Notes: generated by a model not told the origin, from the sequence alone. A stretch of DNA of 22,192 nucleotides from Pelomonas sp966111775 (GCA_966111775.1 CBHWBD010000073.1:1-22192), one strand, 5' to 3'. Positions 13,309 to 21,558 are shown, numbered from the stretch's first letter. Program-made: numbers and translations.

Positions 13309-14708
13309 GCGCCTTTCTCGACGCGCTGCGCGAGCGGCTCGGCGAGGCGGGTTTGCGGGTGGGCGGCGATCTGGCCGCCTACGAGAACGACTGGCGCAAG
13401 CGCTACACCGGCAAGGCGCTGGCGGTGGCACGCCCGTCCTCGACCGAGGAGGTCGCGGCGGTGATGCGGCTCTGCCATCAGCATCGCGTCGCCGTCGTGC
13501 CCCAGGGCGGCAACACCGGCCTGGTCGGGGGCTCGACCCCCGACGACAGCGGTGGCCAGCTGGTGCTGAACCTGTCGCGCATGAAGCGCATCCGCGGCAT
13601 CGACGTCGCCAATGCCAGCCTGACGGCCGAGGCCGGCTGCGTGCTGGCCGAGGTGCAGGCCGCCGCTGCTGGTGCCGGGATGCTCTTTCCGCTCAGCCTG
13701 GCGGCCGAGGGTTCCTGCACCCTGGGCGGCAACCTGGCCACCAATGCCGGCGGCACCCAGGTGCTGCGCTATGGCAATGCACGCGAGCTCTGCCTGGGGC
13801 TGGAGGTGGTCACCGCGACCGGCGAGGTCTGGCAGGGCCTGTCGGGCCTGCGCAAGGACAACACCGGCTATGACCTGCGCGACCTCTTCATTGGCAGCGA
13901 AGGCACGCTGGGCATCATCACGGCGGCGACGATGAAGCTCTATCCGCAACCCAAGGAGCGCCTGACCGCGCTGGCAGCCTGCGCGTCGCTGCAGGATGCG
14001 GTCGCGCTGCTCGGTCTGGCCCGCGAGCGCGCTGGCGATGCGCTGACCGGCTTTGAGGTGATGAACCGGGCTTCGCTGGCCCTGGTCGCAAGCGAGCTGC
14101 CGCAACTGGCCCAGCCGCTGGGGCCGGCCGAATGGACAGTGCTGCTGGAGTTGTCCGACGCCGAAAGCGCCGAACACGCGCGTGCCGTCTTCGAAGGCCT
14201 GCTCGAAGCCGCCGTCGAGCGCGGCTGCGTGCAGGATGCAGCCATTGCGCAGAACCTGCAGCAGGCCAGGGCCTTCTGGCATCTGCGTGAATCCATTCCG
14301 CTGGCCCAGGCGCAGGCGGGGCTGAACATCAAGCACGACATCTCGCTGCCGGTGTCGGCCATTCCCGGCTTCGTTGCGGAGATGGACGCGACCCTGGCGG
14401 CCTATCTGCCCGGCATCGAAGTGATCGACTTCGGCCATCTGGGCGACGGCAATCTGCACTACAACGTGCAGGCGCCGAGGGGCGTGGCGCCGGCCGAGTT
14501 CCTGGCCACGCACGAGGCGGCCATCAACGAACGGGTCTACGACGCCGTGCAGCAACGCGACGGCTCGATCTCGGCCGAGCATGGCATCGGCCGGCTCAAG
14601 CGCGAGGAGCTCGCCGCACGCAAGGACCCGACGGCCCTGGCGCTGATGCGGGCGATCAAGCGGGCCCTGGACCCGCTCGATCTTCTCAACCCTGGGCGGC
14701 TGGTGTAA
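13305..14708 (+). CDS. FAD-linked D-2-hydroxyacid dehydrogenase (D-2-hydroxyglutarate dehydrogenase-like)
   Basis: This 467-residue flavoprotein belongs to the vanillyl-alcohol-oxidase/GlcD-D2HGDH fold. The FAD-binding part carries PQGGNTGLVGGSTP (66-79), AAEGSCTLGGNLATNAGGTQVLRYGN (133-158) and FIGSEGTLGIIT (195-206). The C-terminal substrate/metal site has FGHLGDGNLHYNV with His378 and His385, then Glu425-His426 in SISAEHGIGRLKREEL. The pattern and length match D-2-hydroxyglutarate or D-lactate dehydrogenases; GlcD is an alternative, but no glcE/glcF genes follow. D-2-hydroxyglutarate arises as a by-product of SerA in serine synthesis, which would make this a metabolite-repair enzyme (inference). 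The start overlaps the DUF2069 stop (ATGA). The 3' end overlaps the convergent RND pump gene by 23 bases. Confidence 0.92.
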   Translation: MSAFLDALRERLGEAGLRVGGDLAAYENDWRKRYTGKALAVARPSSTEEVAAVMRLCHQHRVAVVPQGGNTGLVGGSTPDDSGGQLVLNLSRMKRIRGIDVANASLTAEAGCVLAEVQAAAAGAGMLFPLSLAAEGSCTLGGNLATNAGGTQVLRYGNARELCLGLEVVTATGEVWQGLSGLRKDNTGYDLRDLFIGSEGTLGIITAATMKLYPQPKERLTALAACASLQDAVALLGLARERAGDALTGFEVMNRASLALVASELPQLAQPLGPAEWTVLLELSDAESAEHARAVFEGLLEAAVERGCVQDAAIAQNLQQARAFWHLRESIPLAQAQAGLNIKHDISLPVSAIPGFVAEMDATLAAYLPGIEVIDFGHLGDGNLHYNVQAPRGVAPAEFLATHEAAINERVYDAVQQRDGSISAEHGIGRLKREELAARKDPTALALMRAIKRALDPLDLLNPGRLV

Positions 14709-17700
14709 CCGTCACGCGGCGGCCCGTCACCAGGCGGCCAAGCTTGACGATCAGGCGGAACACGAAGCGCACCAGCACCAGGGCCAGCAGGGCTTCCAGC
14801 AGCGTCAGCAAGAAGGCACCCACCATCGTGAAGCGCGGCACGCGGCGATGGAACTTGGCCAGCGCATGATCGCGGGCGATCTCGATGCTGTCGTAGAAGG
14901 TCGGCACGATCAGCAGGGTCAGCAGCGTGGACGTGATGGTGCCGCCGATGATGGCGACGGCCATGGGGCGGTAGAACTCGCCGCCCTCACCCACGCCGAT
15001 GGCCACCGGCATCATGCCGGCGATCAGCGCCAGCGTCGTCATCAGGATGGGCCGGAAGCGCTTGCGACCCGCATGCATCAGCGCCTCCTCGCGGTCGACG
15101 CCCGCCTTCTCCTCCTGGCGCGTGGCGTCCAGCAGCAGGATGGCGTTCTTGGCCACCAGGCCCATCAGCATGATGACGCCGATGAGGCTCATCAGGTTCA
15201 GCGTGCCACCGGTCAGGATCAGTGCCAGCACGACACCGATCAGCGAGAGCGGCAGCGACAGCATGACGCCCAGCGGCGCCGTGAAGCTGTTGAACTGGAT
15301 GACGAGCACGAAGTACATCAGCGCGATGCCGGACAGCAGCGCCGTGATCATGGCCGTGAACACGACCTGCTGGTCGCGTGCCGAGCCGGCCAGTTCGATG
15401 CCGAAGCCGGGCGGGAAGTTGATGGCCTTGGCCAGCTTGACGGCCTCGGTCGTGATCTCGCCGGGCGAGCGGCCCTGGGCGTTGGCGCTGACGGTGATGG
15501 TGCGCTTGCCGTCGCCGTGCGTGATCTGGCCCGGGCCCTTGCCCATGGTGACGGTGGCGATCTGGTCCAGCGGCACCATGCGGTTGGTGCCGGAGACGGC
15601 GATGGGCAGGCGCTCGATGTTGGCCGCGTCAACGCGATCGCTCGGATGCAGGCGGATGGCCACGTCACGCGTCTCGCCCGTGGGGTCGACCCAGTCGCCG
15701 GCCTCGACGCCAGCGAAGGCCACGCGCAGCGACTGCGCGGCGTCGTTGACCGAAATGCCGAGCTGGTTGGCCAGGCCGCGGTCGAGCTCGATCTGCAGTT
15801 CGTTCTGCGGGTCCTGCTCGGAGTAGCCGACGTCGACGGCACCCTTGATGCCCTGCATGGTCTTCTGGAAGTCCTGCGTGATCTGCTGCAGCTTGCGCGT
15901 GTCGGTGCCGTAGAAGCGGATCTGCACGGGCTTCTGCGCGCCGTTGTTCAGGTCGTCCAGCACCACGTATTCGGCGCCGACGAGACGGGCGACCTTTTCG
16001 CGCAGCTCCTTGGCGATCAGGGCCGCCGAGCGCTGGCGCTCCGTGCTCTTGCCGATGTCGATATAGATGCGACCACCGCTGGCGTTCGGATAGGCCATGG
16101 TGGCCTTGGTTTCCTTCATCGTGGACGCGAGCGCCGCGGCGGCGTCCAGCTTGAGCTTGGAGTAGTCCAGGCTGCTGGAGGCGGGGCTGCGCACGTCGAC
16201 GGCCAGGAAGCCGGCGTCGGCCTGGGGCAGGAAGCTGGAGCCACCGACCGTGGCCTGCAGCGCGATGGCGCCGACGAAGCTGACCACGGCGAAGGCTGCC
16301 ATCCAGCGACGGTGATGCAGCGCCCAGGCGATGACGTGGCCATAGCCGTTGGCGACACCATCGAACCAGTGGTTGAAGTGCTGCAGGATCTTGCCGAAGC
16401 CGGTCTTGGGCTGCTCGTGATAGCCCGGAGGGTCGCCCCAGTAGGCCGACAGCATCGGGTCCAGCGTGAAGCTGATGACCAGCGACACGGCGACCGAGGC
16501 GACGACGGTCAGCGCGAAGGGCTTGAACCACTGGCCGGGGCCGTTGCCCATGAAGGCGACGGGCACGAAGACGGCAATGATGGCGAAGGTGGTCGCCGCG
16601 ACAGCCAGGCCGATCTCGGCCGTGCCCTCGCGCGCCGCCGTCACGCGGTCGCTGCCGCGCTCCATATGCCGCACGATGTTCTCCCGCACGACGATGGCGT
16701 CGTCGATGAGCACGCCGATGGCCAGCGACAGGCCCAGCAGGCTCATGAAGTTCAGCGAGAAGCCCATCACCCAGACGGCGATGAAGGCCGCCAGCACGGA
16801 CGTAGGCAGCGACAGCGCGGTGATCAGCGTCGAGCGCCAGCTGTTCAGGAAGGCATAGACGACGAAGATGGTCAGGCCGGCGCCGAAGACCAACGCGTCG
16901 GTGACGTTGTGCAGGCTGTTCTCGGCATCCTTGCCGCCGTCCTGGGTGACCTCCAGCGTCGTGCCAGCCGGCAGATCCTTCTTGATCTCATCGACCAGCT
17001 TGCGCGCGTCGTTGGCGACGCTGACGGTGGACGCATCGCGCGAGCGCGTGATGGAGATGCCGACGTTGGGGCGGCCGTTGCGCAGCGAGTAGCCGCTCAT
17101 CTCGGCAAAGCCGTCCTTGACCTCGGCGATCTGGCCCAGGCGGATGACGTTGCTGCCCGTGCGCTTGATGATCATCTGCTCGAACTCGCTGGGCGAGGCC
17201 AGGCGGCCGAGCAGGCGGATGCTCTGGTCTTCCAGTGCGCCCCGCACCTTGCCGACGGGCGCCGTCGTGTTCTGGGCACGCACGGCACCGAGCACCTCGG
17301 TGACGGAGACGCCGAACTCGCGCAGCTTCTCGGCGCGCAGCAGGATGGACAGTTCGCGCTGCAGGGAGCCGTTGACGGTGACGACCGACACGCCGGCAAT
17401 GCCGCGGAAGCGCTCGGCCAGCTTGTCCTCGGCCATGCGGCTGATCTGGGCATGGGTCAGCGTCGAGCTGGACAGCGACAGCTGCAGGATGGGCTGGGCG
17501 CCGGGGTCGGCGCGCGTGATGATGGGCTCGCGGATCTCGGTCGGCAGCTTGTAGCGCACCGAGTTGATCGAGTTGCGCACCTCGTCGGCGGCCTCGATCA
17601 TGTTCTTCGAGAAGTCGAAGACCAGCACGATGGTGGCGCTGCCCTCGCGCGACGTGGAGTTGGAGCGGTCCACGCCCGAGATGCTCTGCAGCGCCTTCTC

Positions 17701-17901
17701 GATGCGGTTGACGACCTCACGCTCCACCGTCTCGGGTGAGGCGCCGGGGTATGGGATGTTGATGACCAGCACCGGCGGCTCGACGTCCGGGAACTGGTTG
17801 ACGCGCAGCTTGGACAGCGCGATGAGGCCCATCAGCATGAGGCCGATGACCATCACGACGGTCGCGACCGGCCGGCTGATACTGAAGTTGGAGAGGAACA
17901 T
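14686..17901 (-). CDS. RND multidrug efflux permease (AcrB/HAE1-like)
   Basis: This 1071-residue inner-membrane proton-driven pump starts MFLSNFSISRPVATVVM as usual for HAE1 pumps, with the first helix at about 10-30. The first large periplasmic loop follows, then helices 2-6 from about 335. The proton-relay acids Asp400-Asp401 lie in GVLIDDAIVVREN, and the relay lysine Lys918 in GLVAKNAILLLDA. EGGEFYRPMAVAIIGG and VPTFYDSIE mark helices 11-12. After helix 12 there is an unusual extra hydrophobic segment at about 1024-1053 (FTMVGAFLLTLLEALLALVL onward). The ATG has an AGGAGG ribosome binding site and follows the adaptor gene by 15 bases. No outer-membrane channel gene is present, so it probably shares a TolC-like protein. 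Substrate unknown. Confidence 0.96.
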   Translation of the reverse strand: MFLSNFSISRPVATVVMVIGLMLMGLIALSKLRVNQFPDVEPPVLVINIPYPGASPETVEREVVNRIEKALQSISGVDRSNSTSREGSATIVLVFDFSKNMIEAADEVRNSINSVRYKLPTEIREPIITRADPGAQPILQLSLSSSTLTHAQISRMAEDKLAERFRGIAGVSVVTVNGSLQRELSILLRAEKLREFGVSVTEVLGAVRAQNTTAPVGKVRGALEDQSIRLLGRLASPSEFEQMIIKRTGSNVIRLGQIAEVKDGFAEMSGYSLRNGRPNVGISITRSRDASTVSVANDARKLVDEIKKDLPAGTTLEVTQDGGKDAENSLHNVTDALVFGAGLTIFVVYAFLNSWRSTLITALSLPTSVLAAFIAVWVMGFSLNFMSLLGLSLAIGVLIDDAIVVRENIVRHMERGSDRVTAAREGTAEIGLAVAATTFAIIAVFVPVAFMGNGPGQWFKPFALTVVASVAVSLVISFTLDPMLSAYWGDPPGYHEQPKTGFGKILQHFNHWFDGVANGYGHVIAWALHHRRWMAAFAVVSFVGAIALQATVGGSSFLPQADAGFLAVDVRSPASSSLDYSKLKLDAAAALASTMKETKATMAYPNASGGRIYIDIGKSTERQRSAALIAKELREKVARLVGAEYVVLDDLNNGAQKPVQIRFYGTDTRKLQQITQDFQKTMQGIKGAVDVGYSEQDPQNELQIELDRGLANQLGISVNDAAQSLRVAFAGVEAGDWVDPTGETRDVAIRLHPSDRVDAANIERLPIAVSGTNRMVPLDQIATVTMGKGPGQITHGDGKRTITVSANAQGRSPGEITTEAVKLAKAINFPPGFGIELAGSARDQQVVFTAMITALLSGIALMYFVLVIQFNSFTAPLGVMLSLPLSLIGVVLALILTGGTLNLMSLIGVIMLMGLVAKNAILLLDATRQEEKAGVDREEALMHAGRKRFRPILMTTLALIAGMMPVAIGVGEGGEFYRPMAVAIIGGTITSTLLTLLIVPTFYDSIEIARDHALAKFHRRVPRFTMVGAFLLTLLEALLALVLVRFVFRLIVKLGRLVTGRRVTVTPAAQG

Positions 17902-17916
17902 CTCGCGACCTCCTGC

Positions 17917-19083
17917 TTACTTGCTGGCCGCCGGGGCCGGTGCTGCCGCGACAGCCGATGCGGCGCCGGCGCCGGGCTTGACGCGCTGCAGCGGTGCGCC
18001 GTCCTTCAGGTTGCTGCTGGGGTTGCGCAGCACTTCGTCGCCCAGGGCCAGGCCCGTGACGATGACGATCTCGCCGCGACGGTCGTCGCGCTCGCCCAGC
18101 GTCACGGTGGTCTTCTTGAGCTTGTCGCCGGCCAGCTTCCACACAAAAGCGGTGTCGCCCTCGCGCAGCACGGACCCTTCGGCCAGCACCAGGGCGCGGC
18201 GGTCGGTGCTCTCGACGCGGCCCTCGGCGTAGAGGCCGGCCACCTGCGGCGCCTTGGAGGCGTCCTCGAAGTTGGCAATCAGCTCGACCTGGCGGGTCGT
18301 CGCGTTGGCGGAAGCATCGATGCGCGCCAGCTTGCCGTGGAACTCGTCATCGCCGAAGCCGTTGATGCGGAAGGCCACGCGCTGGCCGAGCTTGAGCTCA
18401 CCCAGGCGGTCGGCCGAAACCTGGCCCTCGAAGCGCATGGAGGCGGGGTCGATGACCTTGATCAGTTCGCGGCCGACCTGCACCGTGTCGCCGACCGAGA
18501 CCTTGCGCTCGCTGACGACGCCGTCAAACGGCGCGCGGACCTCGGTGCGCGAGACCTGCTGGCGGGCCGTGACCATGCGGGCCTTGGCGGCGGCCAGCTC
18601 GCTCTGGGCCGCGTTGCGGCGCACTTCGGCGTCTTCCAGGGCCTGCGTAGAGATCATGCCCTGCTGGTTCAGCGTGCGCTGGCGGGCCAGCACGCGTTCC
18701 GTCTGCTCGAAGCTCTGCTGCGCGGCACGCAGACCCTCGTCGGCGGACGAGGCCGCGTCGCGGATGGAGGTCGGGTCGATGCGGATGATGAGATCACCCG
18801 CACGCACGCGCTCACCGTTGTCCTTGGCGATCTGCAGCACCACAGCGGCCACCTCGGCGCGCAGGTCGGCGCGCCGGGCCGGCTGGATGGCACCGGTGAT
18901 GACGGGAGAGCCGATCAGGCCGCTCTGGCTGACCTGGCGCACGTCCTCGGGCGCCAGCAACAGCGGGGCTGAAGGCTTGTCCGCGGCCGCCTTGTCATCC
19001 GGCTTGCCACCCTTGTTGCAGGCGGTCAGGGCCAGGGTCAGGGCCAAGGTCAATGCGGTCAGGGTCAGCGTTGCACGCGTCAT
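17917..19083 (-). CDS. RND efflux periplasmic adaptor lipoprotein
   Basis: This 388-residue AcrA/MexA-type adaptor has a lipoprotein signal peptide rich in Leu, Thr and Ala, ending in the lipobox Leu19-Thr-Ala-Cys22, so it should be tethered to a membrane by Cys22. The first lipoyl half shows DNGERVRAGDLIIRID; a helical hairpin follows, and then the second half, APFDGVVSERKVSVGDTVQVG. Beta-barrel and C-terminal domains follow up to an Ala/Pro-rich tail. It differs from the adaptor at the left end of the window, which has a plain membrane anchor. The pump gene follows after 15 bases. The signal-peptide region is built from in-frame 12-bp DNA repeats. Upstream lie 109 gene-free bases with a small hairpin but no clear promoter. 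Confidence 0.95.
   Translation of the reverse strand: MTRATLTLTALTLALTLALTACNKGGKPDDKAAADKPSAPLLLAPEDVRQVSQSGLIGSPVITGAIQPARRADLRAEVAAVVLQIAKDNGERVRAGDLIIRIDPTSIRDAASSADEGLRAAQQSFEQTERVLARQRTLNQQGMISTQALEDAEVRRNAAQSELAAAKARMVTARQQVSRTEVRAPFDGVVSERKVSVGDTVQVGRELIKVIDPASMRFEGQVSADRLGELKLGQRVAFRINGFGDDEFHGKLARIDASANATTRQVELIANFEDASKAPQVAGLYAEGRVESTDRRALVLAEGSVLREGDTAFVWKLAGDKLKKTTVTLGERDDRRGEIVIVTGLALGDEVLRNPSSNLKDGAPLQRVKPGAGAASAVAAAPAPAASK
19024..19067. repeat. 12-bp tandem repeat in the adaptor signal-peptide region
   Basis: GGTCAGGGCCA occurs at 19024-19034 and again at 19036-19046, a period of 12 bp, followed by partial copies (GGTCA at 19048, GGTCAGGGTCA at 19057). On the coding strand each unit encodes Leu-Thr-Leu-Ala, which produces the repetitive hydrophobic core of the lipoprotein signal peptide. 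Slippage by one unit would keep the frame. Confidence 0.6.
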
Positions 19084-19143
19084 GGAGAGCAGCTTTCTGC
19101 GGATGGAAAGGTTTTCGGGCGGCTAAACGCGCGAGCTTAACGG

Positions 19144-19163
19144 TCTGGCAACAACTCGCCAGA
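19144..19163. other. Small hairpin between the NUDIX gene and the second RND operon
   Basis: TCTGGC (19144-19149) and GCCAGA (19158-19163) are exact reverse complements with an eight-base loop. It lies 29 bases past the NUDIX stop and about 60 bases before the adaptor ATG on the same strand. No T tract follows on either strand, so a standard intrinsic terminator is not supported; it may be a weak terminator stem or an operator. Nothing else recognisable lies in this 109-base gap. Confidence 0.35.
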
Positions 19164-19192
19164 GGTCATGCACGAAATGTTTTCGAACGTAA

Positions 19193-19774
19193 TCAGGCCG
19201 GCTGCCACGAGAGCGGCCAGGCGCCCTGCTGCCAGCGCTGCAGCCACAGCAGGCCGATCAGCGTCTTGGCGTCGGTCAGCTCGCCGCGGGCGGCCATGCG
19301 GTCGAGATCCTCGACCGTGTGCGTGACGAGTTCGAGAAACTCGCCTTCATCCAGTTGTTGCTCGCCCTTGTTCAGGCCGCGCGCAAAGTAGATGTGGATG
19401 CCTTCGTCCGAGTAGGCGATGGCGTTGTGCAGCACGCCGGCATAGGCCCATTCGGCGGCGCTGTAGCCGGTCTCTTCCAGCAGCTCACGCTGCCCGCAAA
19501 ACAGCGGCGATTCACCGGCATCGAGCTTGCCGGCCGGGAACTCCAGCATCACGCGGCCCATCGGGTAGCGGAACTGGCGCTCCATCAACAGCCGGCCGTC
19601 ATCCAGCAGGGGGATGATCATGACGGCACCGGGATGGCGGATGTACTCGCGGTGGGCTGCGCGGCCGTCCGGCAGCGCCACACGGTCGCGGCGCACATCC
19701 AGGAAATGGCCCTGGTAGACCTGGCTACCTTCGAGCAGTCGCTCGACCAGAGGGTCGTCGTCAGCCTCGGCCAC
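19193..19774 (-). CDS. NUDIX hydrolase (ADP-ribose pyrophosphatase-like)
   Basis: This 193-residue cytoplasmic hydrolase of nucleoside-diphosphate-linked compounds has a Nudix box that matches the consensus fully: Gly82-x5-Glu88-x7-Arg96-Glu97-Leu-x-Glu-Glu101-x-Gly103, ending ETGY. The preceding MLEFPAGKLDAGE and the upstream YQGHFLDVRRDRV and REYIRHPGAVMIIP are typical of ADP-ribose/ADP-sugar pyrophosphatases. There is no ATG at a sensible place; the best start is GTG at 19774, with GGAG upstream, giving a 14-base overlap with the end of the DUF2818 gene. It is thus the last gene of the nuo operon seen here. Metal and exact substrate cannot be read from the sequence. Confidence 0.9.
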   Translation of the reverse strand: MAEADDDPLVERLLEGSQVYQGHFLDVRRDRVALPDGRAAHREYIRHPGAVMIIPLLDDGRLLMERQFRYPMGRVMLEFPAGKLDAGESPLFCGQRELLEETGYSAAEWAYAGVLHNAIAYSDEGIHIYFARGLNKGEQQLDEGEFLELVTHTVEDLDRMAARGELTDAKTLIGLLWLQRWQQGAWPLSWQPA

Positions 19775-20063
19775 GGCGCAGATATCTCCAGACGAAGCCG
19801 GGGAAACCCAGAGTGATGAAGAGGCAGGCGGCCGCGGCGTAAAACTCCCAGCCCTGGCTCTGGCGCTGGCCGATGCGGGCTTCCAGCGCGGAGCCCAGGG
19901 CAAAGGTCAGCACGGCCATCAAGACCAGTTCCAGCAGCCGCCACCAGACGCTCTTGGGCGCCTGGCGCGGGCCGACCAGCAGGATGCGCTCGTTGAAGTA
20001 AGGCAGGTTGGCGGCGACGACGGCCGCAACCAGGACCAGCCAGACGGCGGCGGACTGGTCCAT
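19761..20063 (-). CDS. DUF2818 membrane protein, nuo-linked
   Basis: This 100-residue protein has three hydrophobic segments: VWLVLVAAVVAANLP at about 7-21, LLELVLMAVLTFALG at about 43-57, and FYAAAACLFITLGFPGFVW at about 74-92, and it ends in a basic tail (RYLRRGRG). Sequence and position match DUF2818, found directly after nuoN in many Burkholderiales. Function is unknown; the fixed location suggests a link to complex I biogenesis or membrane embedding (inference). It starts 13 bases after the nuoN stop, and its 3' end overlaps the start of the NUDIX gene by 14 bases. Confidence 0.9.
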   Translation of the reverse strand: MDQSAAVWLVLVAAVVAANLPYFNERILLVGPRQAPKSVWWRLLELVLMAVLTFALGSALEARIGQRQSQGWEFYAAAACLFITLGFPGFVWRYLRRGRG

Positions 20064-20076
20064 CAGCGGCCGGTCA

Positions 20077-21558
20077 TCAAGTGGACAGGGCCTTCACGAT
20101 GGCCTGGCCGCACAGGGCCATCAGGCCGCCGGGCAGCAGGCCGAAGACCAGCACCGCGGCACCATTCAGCGACATGACGAGGCGCACATCGGCCGGTGCG
20201 GCGATGGGGGCGGTGTCGGTCGGTTCATCGAAGAACATGACCTTGACGATGCGCAGGTAGTAGAAGGCACCGATCAGCGACACCACGACGGCGAAGACCG
20301 ACAGGTAGAGGTAGCCCGTCACACTGGTCGACACCAGCGCCTGCAGCACGGCCAGCTTGGCGTAGAAGCCGACCGTGGGCGGCACGCCGGCCAGCGAGAA
20401 CATGAACAGGGTCATGACCAGGGCGAACCAGGGACTGCGCTTGCCCAGGCCGGCCAGGTCCTTGATCTCCTCGGCCTCATGGCCCTGGCGCGACAGCAGG
20501 ATGACCATGCCGAAGGTGCCCAGCGTCGTCAGCACATAGGTGACGACGTAGAACATGGCCGCGCTGTAGGCGTTGTCGCCCCACTTGGTGCTCTCGTTGA
20601 CGACGCCGGCCGTCATGCCCAGCAGCATGAAGCCCATGTTGGCGATGGTCGAGTAGGCCAGCATGCGCTTCAGATTGCTCTGGGCTATTGCCGCCAGGTT
20701 GCCCACCAGCAGGGACATGATGGACAGCACCATCAGCATCTGCTGCCAGTCGGCGGCCAGGCCGATCATGCCCTCGACGAGCAGGCGCATGGTGATGGCG
20801 AAGGCGGCCAGCTTGGGCGCTGCACCGATCAGCAACGTGATGGCGGTGGGTGCGCCCTGGTAGACGTCGGGCACCCACATGTGGAAAGGCGCGGCGCCGA
20901 GCTTGAAGGCCAGGCCGGCAACGACGAAGACCACGCCGAAGACCAGCACCGACTTGTTCGGGATGCCCTTGGAGATGACGTCGAAGACCTCGGGGATGCT
21001 CAGCGAGCCGGTGGCACCGTACATCATCGACAGGCCGTAGAGCAGGAAGCCGCTGGCCAGGGCGCCAAGGACGAAGTACTTCATCGCGGCTTCGGTCGAC
21101 ACGGCATGGTCGCGGCGCAGTGCGACGAGGGCGTACAGCGACAGGCTCATCAGCTCCAGGCCGAGGTAGATGACCAGGAAGTTGTTGGCCGACAGCATGA
21201 CGCTGATGCCGAGCAGCGCGAACAGGCTGAGGATGAAGAGCTCACCCTTGAGCATCTCGCGCACGCCGGCATAGGGGCGTGCATAGACCAGGGCGATCAG
21301 CGTCGCGATGCAGGCGAAGGCGGCCAGCAGATGGCCCATCGAGTCGGACACGACCATGCCCTGCATGGCATAGGTGGTGAGGCCGGCATCGAAATAGGAG
21401 AAGTGCAGGCCGGCCACGACCGCAAGCGTCAGCTGCGTCAGCCAGTAGGTCGGGCGGCGCTGCTCGTCGGTGACCCAGAGGTCCACCAGGGCGACGATGC
21501 AGCCCATCGCCAGCAGCAGGATTTCAGGACAGATCGCGAGCCAGTTCATGTCGTTCAT
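20077..21558 (-). CDS. nuoN: NADH-quinone oxidoreductase subunit N
   Basis: This 493-residue membrane subunit of respiratory complex I is one of the three antiporter-like proton-pumping subunits. Hydrophobic helices run through its length. Landmarks include the PEILLLAMGCIVALVDL opening, LGLELMSLSLYALVALRRD with the conserved helix-5 glutamate, and ALASGFLLYGLSMMYGATGS. Further on are FKLGAAPFHMWVPDVYQGAP with the lysine of helix 7, NLKRMLAYSTIANMGFMLLG, and SLAGVPPTVGFYAKL near the end. The start at MNDMNW has GAGG about nine bases upstream; the Met three codons in is an alternative. It follows nuoM by 20 bases and precedes DUF2818 by 13, as expected for a continuous nuo operon. Confidence 0.98.
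   Translation of the reverse strand: MNDMNWLAICPEILLLAMGCIVALVDLWVTDEQRRPTYWLTQLTLAVVAGLHFSYFDAGLTTYAMQGMVVSDSMGHLLAAFACIATLIALVYARPYAGVREMLKGELFILSLFALLGISVMLSANNFLVIYLGLELMSLSLYALVALRRDHAVSTEAAMKYFVLGALASGFLLYGLSMMYGATGSLSIPEVFDVISKGIPNKSVLVFGVVFVVAGLAFKLGAAPFHMWVPDVYQGAPTAITLLIGAAPKLAAFAITMRLLVEGMIGLAADWQQMLMVLSIMSLLVGNLAAIAQSNLKRMLAYSTIANMGFMLLGMTAGVVNESTKWGDNAYSAAMFYVVTYVLTTLGTFGMVILLSRQGHEAEEIKDLAGLGKRSPWFALVMTLFMFSLAGVPPTVGFYAKLAVLQALVSTSVTGYLYLSVFAVVVSLIGAFYYLRIVKVMFFDEPTDTAPIAAPADVRLVMSLNGAAVLVFGLLPGGLMALCGQAIVKALST

Noticed and set aside
12907..13431. N-terminal extension of the BrkB protein
   Set aside because: The extension runs antisense through the DUF2069 gene and the start of the dehydrogenase gene, and is Arg/Gln/Gly-rich; the ATG at 12906 has a ribosome binding site.
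14848..17739. Very long plus-strand open frame opposite the RND pump gene
   Set aside because: It is antisense to a clearly recognisable pump gene. Its Asp/Gly/Gln/Arg/His-rich, domain-free translation is what a high-GC third-position bias gives on the opposite strand.
19144..19163. Intrinsic terminator for the nuo operon
   Set aside because: The six-pair stem is visible, but no T tract follows on either strand, so I kept it only as a hairpin of unknown role.
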